The position numbers were made by a program, and so were the translations under genes. Of a stretch of DNA of 64,000 bases, positions 1 to 9,085 are shown piece after piece. Each line of letters opens with the position of its first letter. Position 1 is the stretch's first letter. A model generated the notes under the pieces. It saw only the letters and a list, made by a program, of their open reading frames with translations, searched no databases and was not told the origin of the DNA. Source of the DNA: Andalucia godoyi (taxonomy: Eukaryota > Discoba > Jakobea > Jakobida > Andaluciidae); contig VRVR01000040.1 of assembly GCA_009859145.1 (NCBI GenBank), forward strand, positions 124,001-188,000. Direction: 5' to 3'.

Positions 1-120
1 TTTTTTGATCGTTCTAAACCGTGCTTGTCTCGTTTGGCCCTCAAAAGAGAAATTTTTTAATTTTTAAAAAATTATCTTTTTTGTTTGGGTAGGGACGGTG
101 GCCGTTGAAGCTTGCAGAAC

Positions 121-3100
121 ATGTTTCGGCATCATGGATCATCGATGTCTGTGGACGGTGGTGCTTCATTAGGCCCTTCAAGCATGGAGGATGTGTTTCG
201 CATGGCTCTTCAAAATAATGATATTGCGCAAGTTCAGGCATGTATTGCGTCTGGAATGTCAGTCGAGACGCAGTTTGATTTCGGAAAGACTCCTTTGATG
301 ATTGCTGCTGAGCGGGGATACTCTGCGATCGTCGAGTTGCTCGTGGTTCACGGTGCAAAGGTCCTTTCCTCGGATGAGGCGATGAAGTTCCCTATCATGC
401 ATGCTGCAGAACATGGGCATCTCGACATCGTCAAGTTTCTTGCGAAAAACGGGGCTGCTTTGGACATTCACAATTTCAGAGGACATTCTGCGCTGACGCT
501 GTCCATCATTCACAACCACTTAAATATAGTCAGGTGGCTTCTGGATGCGGGTGCCGATGTCAATTCTCCGAATGATGGTGGGTTTACTCCATTGATGATG
601 GCTGCAGAAAAGGGGTTTTTGCTCATTGTGCAACTGCTGGTCGACAGGGGTGCGGACATCACGGCAAGAACCAAACGAGGCCATACTGCACTTTCGCTAG
701 CGAAAAAGTACAAAAGAGACTCTGTTGTCTCGTATTTGCAAGGTTTGCAAAATCATCCAGATCACACAGACGACGAAGCGGACGCTGCTACTGCGTCGAA
801 GGAGCGACGAGAGAGTATAGCGTCAAGCCACCCGATCGCAGAGAGTGCTAAACCTGGAGACGATGATGCATCTGAGGAGTCAAAGAATCGAACGTCCCGA
901 CGGCATGTTACGATTATGAAGAAGGTACGTTCTTCCATCAACCTGACGGATGCTGCTCGGCAAGGTGTGGTCGCTGCAGTTCATCATGTCCTAGAGATGC
1001 AGGACGACGTGGATGGCACTGAGGCCCTCGTGATTGCAGTGGAAAAGGGATTTCCTGATATTGCACAGGTTCTCTTGGAAAAGGGCACGTCGGCAGATGC
1101 CCGCAATGCTGCTGGAGATCCGCTGCTGCTGATTTCCTATCGGTTGCGAAATCGATCCTTGTCCGAACTTCTGCTTTCGTGGGAAGCAAGCCCACTTGTG
1201 GAAAACAAGCACGGAATGACTCCTCTTGCATTGGCAGCGTCCGAAGGAAATCTCGAATGGGTTGCATTTTACGTTCAAAAGGGGGCACCTGCAAATGGTC
1301 CTTTTGCGTCTGGAAAAATTCCTCTGTTGTTGGCTGCCGCGCACGGTCACGAGGATGTTGTGCGGTATCTTGTTGATGAAGCGAATGCGTCAGTGCACAT
1401 CAAGAACACTTCTGGGGTGACTGCCTTGATGCAAGCTTGCTGGAATGGATATTGGTCCATCGCTGCGTTCTTGCTTGCGCATGGAGCAGATGCACACGTT
1501 GTGGACGAAGACGGCGATACTGCTCTGTCGAAGGCTTGTCAACATGGCCATGTGGCTGTCGTGGAGCATCTTTTGCTCGAGCACAACGTTGCCGTCAATA
1601 CTGTCCACTCCGTTTCGGGCATGACTCCTTTGATGCTCGCTTGCCAAGGTCCGCATGCGAGGATCGTTCAATTGCTGCTGGACCATGGCGCGTCAATCTT
1701 CCCAAAGACCAAGAAATCGAAAACAGCGCTGTTGTACGCTGTGAAGAGCTCGAATTGGGATGTCGTTGAGCTTTTGCTGCAGAGAAACGCGGAAGTCATT
1801 CCTGGTCAACAGCTCTTCAAGGATGCACTTCTTATGGCCGCTGGGGCGGGGCATGCTCAGGTTGTCCGGTTGCTGCTCGATCGCGGCGTTCCTATTGAAT
1901 CAAAAAACCACTGCCAGGCCACGCCACTTATCTATGCCGTTGAACAGGCCCCGGTCATCAACGTTACGTCCATCGGGCTTCCCAGACAGCACCATCATTC
2001 TCTTCCTACCCAGCATTCTCAAGCACCCCCAGCAAGGCAGGCCGGGCACATGTCGCTGATCTCCGCTCATTCTGGCCATGGTTCTTTGCACTCCGAAGGG
2101 TTCTCTGCGGATCAGACCCTTGTGCAAAACGATCTGTATGTCCCTGCAGTGTCCACGAGTATTCGCGTGTCCACTGGTACTTCTGATGATGCAGCATCGA
2201 CAGAACGCAAAGCCCAGTCGGAAGCCGCGACGTTAGAGAAGGTCCATCTTGACACGGATGACGCAGACTCCTGCGGTGGGGATGCTGTTGCTGCCGCGAC
2301 TGTTGTTGCAGATGTCGTTGCTGTTGATGTCGATGTTGGCCATGTCGAAGAGCCTGCTGCTTCCGATCTGCGAGGAAAATCGGCTGTTGTTTCCCATGCA
2401 AAGGCTGGTGAGCCGCATGCAGATGCAGAACATCCCCAGTCTGCGTCGACACCCGACAATGGATCAGCGTCGGCTCTGCACAAGGCGGAATTATGTTTGC
2501 ACCCACCGGGGCCCGTTGCGAACGGTCTGGAAGAAGTACTTACCTTGCTACTTGATAGGGGTGCAAATGTGAATGCACATCAGTATCAACGAAGAACAGC
2601 GTTGCACATTGCAGTAGAGAAAGGCTATGCCTCGGTTGTGAAACTTCTATTGGCCAGGGGGGCCAATCCCAATGCGACTGCCGGGTACCATACGACTCCG
2701 TTAATGATTGCGGCCGCGCATAACCAGGTGGAAATTGTGCGATATCTCATCTCAAGTGGCGCAGATACTGCCCTGCGTGATGAGCAAGAAATGTCGGCCG
2801 TTTCACATGCGGCGCAGAAACGGCACGTCGATGTCTTGCTCGTTCTCCTGCTCGATTCCGACGCTGAAATGGACGGACTCAGTGGGTACTCGTTTTTGCT
2901 GAACTCTGTCTTTGGCTTCTTTTCAAAGTCTCGATTTCTGGAGAAGATTGCAAAGGGTAATATCCCGCTCGAAGCCGAGTTCAGATATGCTGCTCTGGTA
3001 GGTACCTGGTTTGTTGTCAAGCTCCTTGCACAGCAGATTCCGAAGCACAATGTTGACATTCCTTCGCCCTATGGCAATACCGCCCTCATCCTCGCAGCTG

Positions 3101-3345
3101 CGCTCAACCACATTGATGTTGCAAAGTATCTGATTGACGAAGCAAAGTGTAATATCGATCTGGTCAACCTTGACGGAATGACAGCACTCCACGTGGCCTC
3201 ATCCCTTGGACACTTGTCCATGGTGAAGCTGCTGGTCGAACGCGGTGCATCTTCCAAGACTGTAGACAACAGAAGACGGACAGCTGCCCGTTGTGCGAAA
3301 GAAGCAGGACAAAATGATATTGTAGAATTCCTGAAGGATGCATAA
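121..3345 (+). CDS. Large ankyrin-repeat protein
   Basis: A single-exon protein of about 1,074 residues built mostly of ankyrin repeats. Many units show the canonical pattern (GKTPLMIAAERGYSAIVELL, GHTALSLAKKYKRDSVV, RRTALHIAVEKGYASVVKLL). They fall in three blocks, roughly residues 45-205, 270-620 and 810-1070. The blocks are separated by an acidic/Ser-rich linker (about 205-265) and a low-complexity His/Ala/Val-rich linker (about 620-800). No kinase, channel, SOCS or other catalytic domain is visible, so it is probably a cytosolic protein-interaction scaffold; partners cannot be inferred. The start chosen is the first ATG of the frame; the codon in frame just upstream is TTG. A CAG lies three bases before the ATG, so a leader intron is possible. 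The last repeat runs to the stop, so the C-terminus looks complete. Confidence 0.9.
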   Translation: MFRHHGSSMSVDGGASLGPSSMEDVFRMALQNNDIAQVQACIASGMSVETQFDFGKTPLMIAAERGYSAIVELLVVHGAKVLSSDEAMKFPIMHAAEHGHLDIVKFLAKNGAALDIHNFRGHSALTLSIIHNHLNIVRWLLDAGADVNSPNDGGFTPLMMAAEKGFLLIVQLLVDRGADITARTKRGHTALSLAKKYKRDSVVSYLQGLQNHPDHTDDEADAATASKERRESIASSHPIAESAKPGDDDASEESKNRTSRRHVTIMKKVRSSINLTDAARQGVVAAVHHVLEMQDDVDGTEALVIAVEKGFPDIAQVLLEKGTSADARNAAGDPLLLISYRLRNRSLSELLLSWEASPLVENKHGMTPLALAASEGNLEWVAFYVQKGAPANGPFASGKIPLLLAAAHGHEDVVRYLVDEANASVHIKNTSGVTALMQACWNGYWSIAAFLLAHGADAHVVDEDGDTALSKACQHGHVAVVEHLLLEHNVAVNTVHSVSGMTPLMLACQGPHARIVQLLLDHGASIFPKTKKSKTALLYAVKSSNWDVVELLLQRNAEVIPGQQLFKDALLMAAGAGHAQVVRLLLDRGVPIESKNHCQATPLIYAVEQAPVINVTSIGLPRQHHHSLPTQHSQAPPARQAGHMSLISAHSGHGSLHSEGFSADQTLVQNDLYVPAVSTSIRVSTGTSDDAASTERKAQSEAATLEKVHLDTDDADSCGGDAVAAATVVADVVAVDVDVGHVEEPAASDLRGKSAVVSHAKAGEPHADAEHPQSASTPDNGSASALHKAELCLHPPGPVANGLEEVLTLLLDRGANVNAHQYQRRTALHIAVEKGYASVVKLLLARGANPNATAGYHTTPLMIAAAHNQVEIVRYLISSGADTALRDEQEMSAVSHAAQKRHVDVLLVLLLDSDAEMDGLSGYSFLLNSVFGFFSKSRFLEKIAKGNIPLEAEFRYAALVGTWFVVKLLAQQIPKHNVDIPSPYGNTALILAAALNHIDVAKYLIDEAKCNIDLVNLDGMTALHVASSLGHLSMVKLLVERGASSKTVDNRRRTAARCAKEAGQNDIVEFLKDA

Positions 3346-3860
3346 GCATCAAAAACACCCAAACAATCCTGAGCATGCTTCGTTTCTTTGTCTTTTTGTT
3401 TGATACTCTTTATTTTTGCTTTGTTTGTTTTGTTTGATTTGTCCGTTTGGAGCGGGATGATTGATGATTTACATGATTATTATTATTTTGATTACATTTG
3501 TATTGCATAAACTATGAACCATTTTTTTACATCGCTTTTTCTTTCTTGTGATGCTTCGTCTTGTTTCTGAATTGCCTTCCCGTCCGTACTTCACAGAGCG
3601 TCTTCGGTTCAAGGAGCCTGTTTTTCGCTTCGCAGGACACTCCACTTTGCACTGGTTTCTGTCCATGTGCGAAATCGCCTGTAAAATAAAAAAATGCATG
3701 CGCCAAACCAAACAAGGAAAAACCCAGTATCGATCGATGGGTATTGGCTGCTTCCGCGACCGTCCGAGTCTCTGCATTTTCGACCATTTTCCTTACCCGA
3801 TTGCAGCGTCAGTGCAGCCGAGAAAAGAAGAAAAAAGCAAAAGAGAGAAGAGAAACAAGA
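3346..3860. other. Intergenic spacer, T-rich then mixed
   Basis: A T-rich 3' flank of the ankyrin gene (about 3380-3540) is followed by the leader region of the exosome gene. The reading frame of RRP45 is open upstream to 3744, but that stretch has no homology to the family and is treated as untranslated. No RNA gene or repeat was recognised. Confidence 0.5.
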
Positions 3861-4871
3861 ATGCTTCCGATCAACGAAGTCGATTTCCTTTCGAAGTGCA
3901 TCAAGGAGAATATTCGAAGTGACGGACGATCGTTTAGCGAGATGCGCACGCTTCGTTTGTCTCTCTCGTTTTCCCAAGATGCTGCGCACACGTTTTCCGC
4001 GGATTCATCCTCCAAAATGCCGTCAATTCCAAATGCAAGCATACCAAGTCATAAGAGCAGCAGCAATAGTAGTAGCAGTAGTTCCAGTGGTAGTGGCGAT
4101 GGTAGCAGTAATAGTGGTAGGGTGTATCCGGCATATGGAACTTGCGAAGCGCAACTTGGCAAAACCCGAGTGATTACTACGTGTTCGTATGCGATTACAG
4201 AGCCATTTGAAGACCGGCCGACAGAGGGGTTTCTATCGTTTTCTGTTTCGTACTCACTGAGCAGTCCGCTTGGTCTGTCTTCTGCGCCGCGCGTCTCCGA
4301 GGCGTTTCTGGAGCGTGTATTGGAGCGCACGATCAAGGCATCTAAGGCAATTGACACGGAATCCTTGTGTATTTTATCCGGGGAACGAGTCTGGAGTATT
4401 TCTGCAAGTGTGAGAATCATCGAAGATGACGGAAATGTCGTGGACTGTGCATCCATTAGCTGTGCAGCTGCACTTCTTCACTTTCGCAAACCCGAAGTGT
4501 CGCTCGACGGGCTTGTTCTGACTGACAAGGACCCTGTTCCGCTTTCGATCCACCATATGCCGCTGTGTGTGTCATTTGCTTTTGTCCAGGACCCAGAGTC
4601 CGAAATGATGTATAAGATCTTGATCGATCCGCTCAGAATGGAGGAGGACTACATGGGCGGGTTCATGACTGTTGCAATGAATGTGCACGGCGAAGTGTGC
4701 CTGGTGCACAAGAATGGAGGAACCTTGGTGTCCGATGATGTGTTACCAGCATGCATGGAGCTTACCGAGTCCCGAGTGAGGGAAATCTACACTTCGATCC
4801 GCACTGCGATCAACCAGGATGCAGAAGACCGAAGAAAACGGTTCCACAGAACTTGGGCGAAAGCACAGTAA
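3861..4871 (+). CDS. RRP45: Exosome core subunit RRP45 (EXOSC9-like)
   Basis: A 336-residue RNase PH-fold protein. RRP45/EXOSC9 is one of six such subunits in the eukaryotic RNA exosome ring, which acts in nuclear and cytoplasmic 3'-5' RNA processing. The N-terminus reads INEVDFLSKCIKENIRSDGR, a typical RRP45 start. It is followed by the YGTCEAQLGKTRVITTCS strand region and the C-terminal segment around GEVCLVHKNGG. A Ser/Gly/Asn-rich insertion of about 25 residues (near residues 60-85) interrupts the first RNase PH strand region; it derives from an AGC/AGT repeat. Start at ATG 3861 fits the family N-terminus, although the frame stays open upstream. Eukaryotic ring subunits are generally non-catalytic, and no catalytic claim is made here. 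Confidence 0.9.
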   Translation: MLPINEVDFLSKCIKENIRSDGRSFSEMRTLRLSLSFSQDAAHTFSADSSSKMPSIPNASIPSHKSSSNSSSSSSSGSGDGSSNSGRVYPAYGTCEAQLGKTRVITTCSYAITEPFEDRPTEGFLSFSVSYSLSSPLGLSSAPRVSEAFLERVLERTIKASKAIDTESLCILSGERVWSISASVRIIEDDGNVVDCASISCAAALLHFRKPEVSLDGLVLTDKDPVPLSIHHMPLCVSFAFVQDPESEMMYKILIDPLRMEEDYMGGFMTVAMNVHGEVCLVHKNGGTLVSDDVLPACMELTESRVREIYTSIRTAINQDAEDRRKRFHRTWAKAQ

Positions 4872-5470
4872 AAGTATTGTTTTTAATTTAAAATTTTCCC
4901 AAAAAAGAAAACCTTTCTCTTTTTTAATGCTGCTCATGTTCACTGCAGGGCTTTTTTGATTTTGATTTTTGATGTTGTTTTGTTTTTAACCTTGTCACCG
5001 AAACAAGCTTCCTCGGTCCTGCGATTTCCATTCTAAAAGAGGATTTGGCTTGGCTCTGCGTCTGCTGTTGGTCTTCTCTGGAAAAATCCGGGAACGCTGA
5101 GACCCAAGCGTGAAGCGCACAGCGCGCTGGCTGCTGGTCGCTGACCGTCATTCGGGAGAGATGTTCCGGGCATCACCTGCTGTAGGGTGTTCCCGTCTTT
5201 GATCGTCCACCGGTAATTAGGGCTTCTTGTTAAGGTTGCAGGAAACAAAAGTCCGGCAGTAGTTTACCCTAGCACCATTCTCCTGTTGTTCGTAAGAGGA
5301 AACTGGCTAACCCTGCCCTCGCCTGGTTGGTGGCAAGGCAGGAAATCTCCAATTGGGGCAGTCAATTTGTGTTTATTTGCTGTCTCGTTTCCAAGTTTTT
5401 TTGGATAGTGATTTTATTTCTGTCCCGTTTTGATTGCGTTTTTCTGTATTCTCGATCCTCCACAGACACA
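4872..5470 (+). promoter_or_regulatory. RPS21 upstream region with telo-box-like motifs
   Basis: About 600 bp of non-coding sequence before RPS21. It carries short AACCCTA-type elements on either strand: TAGGGT at 5183-5188, TTAGGG at 5217-5222, ACCCTAG at 5266-5272 and TAACCCTG at 5308-5314. These resemble the plant telo-box of ribosomal protein promoters; similar elements recur before RPS7 and RPL11 in this window. A T-rich stretch ending in CCACAG lies five bases before the RPS21 ATG and could be the acceptor of a 5' leader intron. The promoter role is inferred. Confidence 0.45.
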
Positions 5471-5843
5471 ATGGCCGACAAGGGTGACCTTTACACTCCG
5501 CGCAAGTGCGCAGCAACCAACCGGATCATCACCGCCAAGGACCATGCCTCTGTTGCGTTGATCGTTGGACATGTTGACGAGTCGGGTCTCTACACCAAGA
5601 AGACCAACACCTTTGTCCTTTCTGGAGCCGTCCGCTCAAACGTATGTTCATTTTTTCCGTAGGAATGACGATTTTCCCCGCAAGCTTTTTATGTCCGGTT
5701 CTTCGTTTTCTAATCGTCTTTTTTCGTTTGATTGCTGGATTGCTTTTTGCCAACTTGTTTTCATTGAATGATGTGTTTAGGGAAAGTCGGATACCTCGTT
5801 GAACCGCCTCGCCATCGAGAAGGGTCTTGCCCGTGACATCTAA
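5471..5843 (+). CDS. RPS21: 40S ribosomal protein S21 (eS21), one intron
   Basis: Two exons, 5471-5641 and 5781-5843, joined across a 139-bp GT-AG intron (GTATGT donor at 5642, TTTAG acceptor ending at 5780), give a 77-residue protein. Exon 1 begins [20 protein letters not shown]; exon 2 adds [20 protein letters not shown]. This is the full eS21, a small eukaryote-specific 40S component on the solvent side of the subunit. The intron is phase 0, T-rich in its second half and contains in-frame stops, so it must be removed. Upstream lies a telo-box-like promoter. Confidence 0.95.
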
Positions 5844-6146
5844 AGTCATGCACGGACTCTGTTTGAATCGTGTCATGTAGAATTTGGAAAACACACATAA
5901 ATCCACAAAAACATCCATCGCTTGTTGTATTTTCCCGACCGGCACTCTCTCGCCATTAACTCTTATCCTCGTTCTGTCTTGTCGTTGTTTTGATCCTATT
6001 TACTATTACTGGCTTTCGCGGTCTCTTTTGCTTCGACAGTATGCGCATGCACTCGAGCATGTGCTTCTTGGTAATTGGAACGGAGGTGATTGTTGTCCTG
6101 GTGGAGTGGTGATATTCCCTGGTGCCACCTCGTACGAGCCCATGTC
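5844..6146. other. Convergent spacer between RPS21 and the glutaredoxin gene
   Basis: Contains the 3' ends of two convergent genes. No conserved element or RNA gene was recognised. Confidence 0.4.
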
Positions 6147-6998
6147 CTACGACCACCAGAGTCCAATGGCAAACACAGCGAGCACTGCAACTCGGTTCCA
6201 TGTCCACGGGCTTGGCGCCTCGACAACCGAGTCCTTGAAACACACTTTCGCAAACAAGATCGGTTCGTGGAACGGCTGAAACGGCTCGAGCAAGATGCGG
6301 TGGTCAGAGTCCTCGTGCGGCACGACCTGCTTCAGCACAAACGGACCGTACCCTTTGAATCGCGGGTCGTTTGCCACAAAAGCATACACAGGTTGCAACG
6401 AGTCTGTCGAGTGTACCTTTTCAATCACGCTCTGCGGAAGATCGACGTGCTCTTCTGTTGCTTCGTGGAGTAACCTTATTCCCACCGGATACCCATCGGA
6501 GCTCCCTTCGTGGTGCCGACAATACCGTGCGTTGGGACTGGGCAGCGGAAACACGTCGTCGATGGTTTCACGAAGCACGTCAACCCCTCCTACAAGTTGT
6601 CCATCGACGAACAGTTGTGGGAACGTCGGCCAGTTCGAGTATGCAGGAAGATGCGTACGGACCCATTCGTTCTCAATCACATCGACATACGCAAAGCTCA
6701 CTTGTCGGGAATGCAGCAAGTTCAGAAAGCGAGCCGTGAATCCGCACTTTGGCTCTGCCGGCGTCCCCTTGATAAAGCACACCACTTTGTGCATCCGAAC
6801 CATCCAGTCCAAATCGCAACCAGACTCCATTTTCCCCCGTCTCGTCTTTTCCGTGCTCCCAATATTCTTCGTTGCGCACTTACCGGTATATTCCTGCGTA
6901 CGAATGAAAGGAGGCTCCATTGACAAAAACAAACGGCCTTTGACAATTCCACCATAACCCTCTGTACACACTGTTTTACTCTGCTCGACTCTACTCAT
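6147..6998 (-). CDS. Monothiol glutaredoxin-domain protein with C-terminal membrane segment
   Basis: A protein of 283 residues if the first ATG is used. Residues about 65-150 form a monothiol-glutaredoxin domain: KGTPAEPKCGFTARFLNLL carries the CGFx active site, and NWPTFPQLFVDGQLVGG carries the cis-Pro and glycine motif for glutathione binding. The usual signature is CGFS; here it is CGFT. Family members bind glutathione-ligated [2Fe-2S] clusters and act in iron-sulfur trafficking. The C-terminal half (about 155-265) is not recognised, and the last 15-18 residues form a hydrophobic segment (VAVLAVFAIGLWW), suggesting tail anchoring. A perfect donor-like GTAAGT occurs near 6892, so the N-terminal 35-60 residues could instead be leader or exon-1 sequence. 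Confidence 0.75.
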   Translation of the reverse strand: MSRVEQSKTVCTEGYGGIVKGRLFLSMEPPFIRTQEYTGKCATKNIGSTEKTRRGKMESGCDLDWMVRMHKVVCFIKGTPAEPKCGFTARFLNLLHSRQVSFAYVDVIENEWVRTHLPAYSNWPTFPQLFVDGQLVGGVDVLRETIDDVFPLPSPNARYCRHHEGSSDGYPVGIRLLHEATEEHVDLPQSVIEKVHSTDSLQPVYAFVANDPRFKGYGPFVLKQVVPHEDSDHRILLEPFQPFHEPILFAKVCFKDSVVEAPSPWTWNRVAVLAVFAIGLWWS

Positions 6999-7474
6999 CC
7001 AGAAATTTCAAACAGTATTATTCCGGTCGCCTTTTTTCATGCACGCCAGTCCATTGACATTCTCGAAGTCCGTCCTGTCCGCCATGGCTGGATCGAGACA
7101 TCGGAATGGTGTTGCCCTTTGAGCATCTATTTTGCTTCGGCCTGCCGGGTCCACGCCATTCCGAATTGCATTCACATTTGGTTCGGATGTCAGCAATTGA
7201 TTCGCCATGCGTCGTGTGCAATGCAGCCGAGGATGCGCAGTACCAACTAGGTGATTATAGAAGGTTACGATTTGCGCACCCCGATTGCGCACCTGCAAGT
7301 AGCATCGTTCCATTTATTTATTATTATTTTTTTTAATTCATATATACAAATATAATTCTATCCTCTGGCCTTAGTAAAGTGCATGTCCGCTCTCTGACTT
7401 CCTAGTCTAAACGCTTCTTTTTTTTTATTTCATCATATTTATTTCTTTGCTGGCGTTCATTTTCCCTTTCCTCC
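6999..7474. other. Intergenic spacer, nothing recognised
   Basis: About 475 bp of mixed-composition sequence ending in a T/A-rich tract near 7310-7445. Short overlapping frames on both strands show no recognisable protein. No tRNA-like B box was seen. Confidence 0.35.
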
Positions 7475-7879
7475 TCAAGCACTTTTCGCCGGGGGGGTCG
7501 AAGCCGTGGACTGCGGTCGGTCGAGATATTCAATATAGCACATCGGAGCCGCATCGCCGGTTCTGAAGCCAGTCTTTACAATGCGAGTGTAGCCGCCATT
7601 TCTGTCCTTGAATCGGCTCGGGAACTCTGCGATGAGACGATCGACGACTTCACGCTCCGTAATGACTGCATGTGCGCGTCGGCGTGCCTCGACAAGGTCC
7701 GATCCCGAAAGCTTTGCAACAGTCACCATCTGATCTGCAACTCTACGAAGTTCCTTCGCCTTTGGAAGCGTCGTCGTAATCCGATCATGTTTCACAAGAC
7801 TTGTCACCATGTTGCGCAACAACGCAAGCCGATGTGCAGAGGTTCTACCAAGCTTACGAAACGATATTCCGTGATACAT
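7475..7879 (-). CDS. MRPL17: Mitochondrial large-subunit ribosomal protein bL17
   Basis: A 134-residue bacterial-type L17. The start MYHGISFRKLGRTSAHRLAL and the segment LLRNMVTSLVKHDRITTTLP are diagnostic of bL17, which lies near the peptide exit tunnel. IRPL-like helices follow, and the C-terminus has the GYTRIVKTGFRTGDAAPMCY strand typical of the family. A nuclear copy of a bacterial-type L17 implies an organellar ribosome, most simply mitochondrial. The N-terminus starts directly at the mature domain, as in many mitochondrial L17 proteins, so there is no separate presequence. No telo-box-like motif was seen upstream, unlike the cytosolic ribosomal genes. Confidence 0.9.
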   Translation of the reverse strand: MYHGISFRKLGRTSAHRLALLRNMVTSLVKHDRITTTLPKAKELRRVADQMVTVAKLSGSDLVEARRRAHAVITEREVVDRLIAEFPSRFKDRNGGYTRIVKTGFRTGDAAPMCYIEYLDRPQSTASTPPAKSA

Positions 7880-8190
7880 CTTGTGTTTTCCCTCTTCCCT
7901 TCTTTTTGTTTTCTTTTTCTTTTTCTTTTCTACTTTAAATTAACAGGTTGGCCTTTTTGTTGGCGCTGACGTGAAAAGGATCCAAGAATGTCAAGTCCCA
8001 GTAAGCCAACAGAGAAAGGACAAGCACGCAAAACATAACCACATGGATTGGATCCGCGGATTAAAGAATGGGAAAACGGCCCTGATTGATGCTGTGATGC
8101 TAAATTAAAAACGGGGATCACCCGCCAAACAGGACAACACACAAATTGCGGAATAGCACACATTTCTTCCTCTCTTATTGCGTGTGTGCT

Positions 8191-8241
<51 letters not shown>

Positions 8242-8284
8242 TTTAATTCGAAAAAAAGAAGAAGAGAGGTTTCAGAAGGTCAAA
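7880..8284. repeat. Spacer with a (TG)n microsatellite
   Basis: A 405-bp divergent spacer between bL17m and the next gene. It contains a near-perfect TG dinucleotide run at about 8194-8238, just upstream of the next coding region. The pyrimidine-rich 7885-7935 stretch is the leader of bL17m. A TTTCAG occurs 11 bases before the ATG at 8285. Confidence 0.7.
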
Positions 8285-8854
8285 ATGTCTGAAGATGACG
8301 CTGCTTTTCGATCTCAGTTTGACCGGTCTTCTGAAGATTTCCACAATGGAACGCCGACGCCAGTTCCGGTTGGTGGCCAGCGAGTTCCCGAAACCATGCA
8401 GGCGCATGCAAATTGGCAGTCGATGCCGATTGTCGAGCAGACACCGGAGAATTGGGGTCCGGAGCACGATCGGTTGATGAAGCTTCGAAATGATCTTGGA
8501 GATCTGAAAAAGACTATTTCTGCGCTTGGAATTCCCGTGGAAGGTTGCGCAAAGGCTCGGCAATCAGGTGCCCCCGAAGACGTTTTGATGGAACTGCAAG
8601 CGAAAAGAGACACTGCAATTGCGAACATGGTCGCTATGAAACCGGTCTTTGAAGGGACGGAGTACAGCCAGAAATGCAACGTCATTGATACTATTGCAAA
8701 GGAGGCCGTCGAAGCACAGGATTTGGAACAAGAACAGTATCTCAATTACATGATGCGAATTAAGCAACATACGACAAAGATCTTTGGAGAACAAAAGACG
8801 TTGCTTGAACAGATCAAGGCGGAAAAGAAGCGCGTTCAGGCTGAAAGAGCATAA
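8285..8854 (+). CDS. Unrecognised small acidic, helical protein
   Basis: A 189-residue protein starting MSEDDAAFRSQFDRSSEDF. I do not recognise a family. The first 60 residues are Pro/Gly-containing and probably disordered. From about residue 63 (WGPEHDRLMKLRNDL) to the end the sequence is rich in Glu, Lys, Gln and Leu with heptad-like spacing, and it ends in a charged helix (LLEQIKAEKKRVQAERA), so coiled coil is likely. There is no signal peptide or membrane segment. Start: first ATG after the TG repeat; the frame is also open through the repeat as a Cys/Val run, which is not credible as protein. Codon use looks like that of its neighbours. Confidence 0.7.
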   Translation: MSEDDAAFRSQFDRSSEDFHNGTPTPVPVGGQRVPETMQAHANWQSMPIVEQTPENWGPEHDRLMKLRNDLGDLKKTISALGIPVEGCAKARQSGAPEDVLMELQAKRDTAIANMVAMKPVFEGTEYSQKCNVIDTIAKEAVEAQDLEQEQYLNYMMRIKQHTTKIFGEQKTLLEQIKAEKKRVQAERA

Positions 8855-9085
8855 TCCGCGGAGACGTGGGCAGGATGCTTCCTCGTCTTCTCTCCGCGAA
8901 AAGTGGGGGGGAGGTTTGGTTTTTTATGCTGCTGCATTATGGACTGTCATATTTCTTTTTTTTCTTTATTAAAATAAAAAATAAAAAGATTAAAAAAAGA
9001 AAAGAAATTACGTAAGAGATACAGACACACTAGTAACGTTTCCTTTGACGCAACGCTCTTGTAAAATGCTATTTTCCTGCTGCGG

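Noticed and set aside
8186-8284. Upstream extension of the 8285 gene through the TG repeat
   Set aside because: It would encode a Val/Cys run from a microsatellite; the ATG at 8285 is the credible start.
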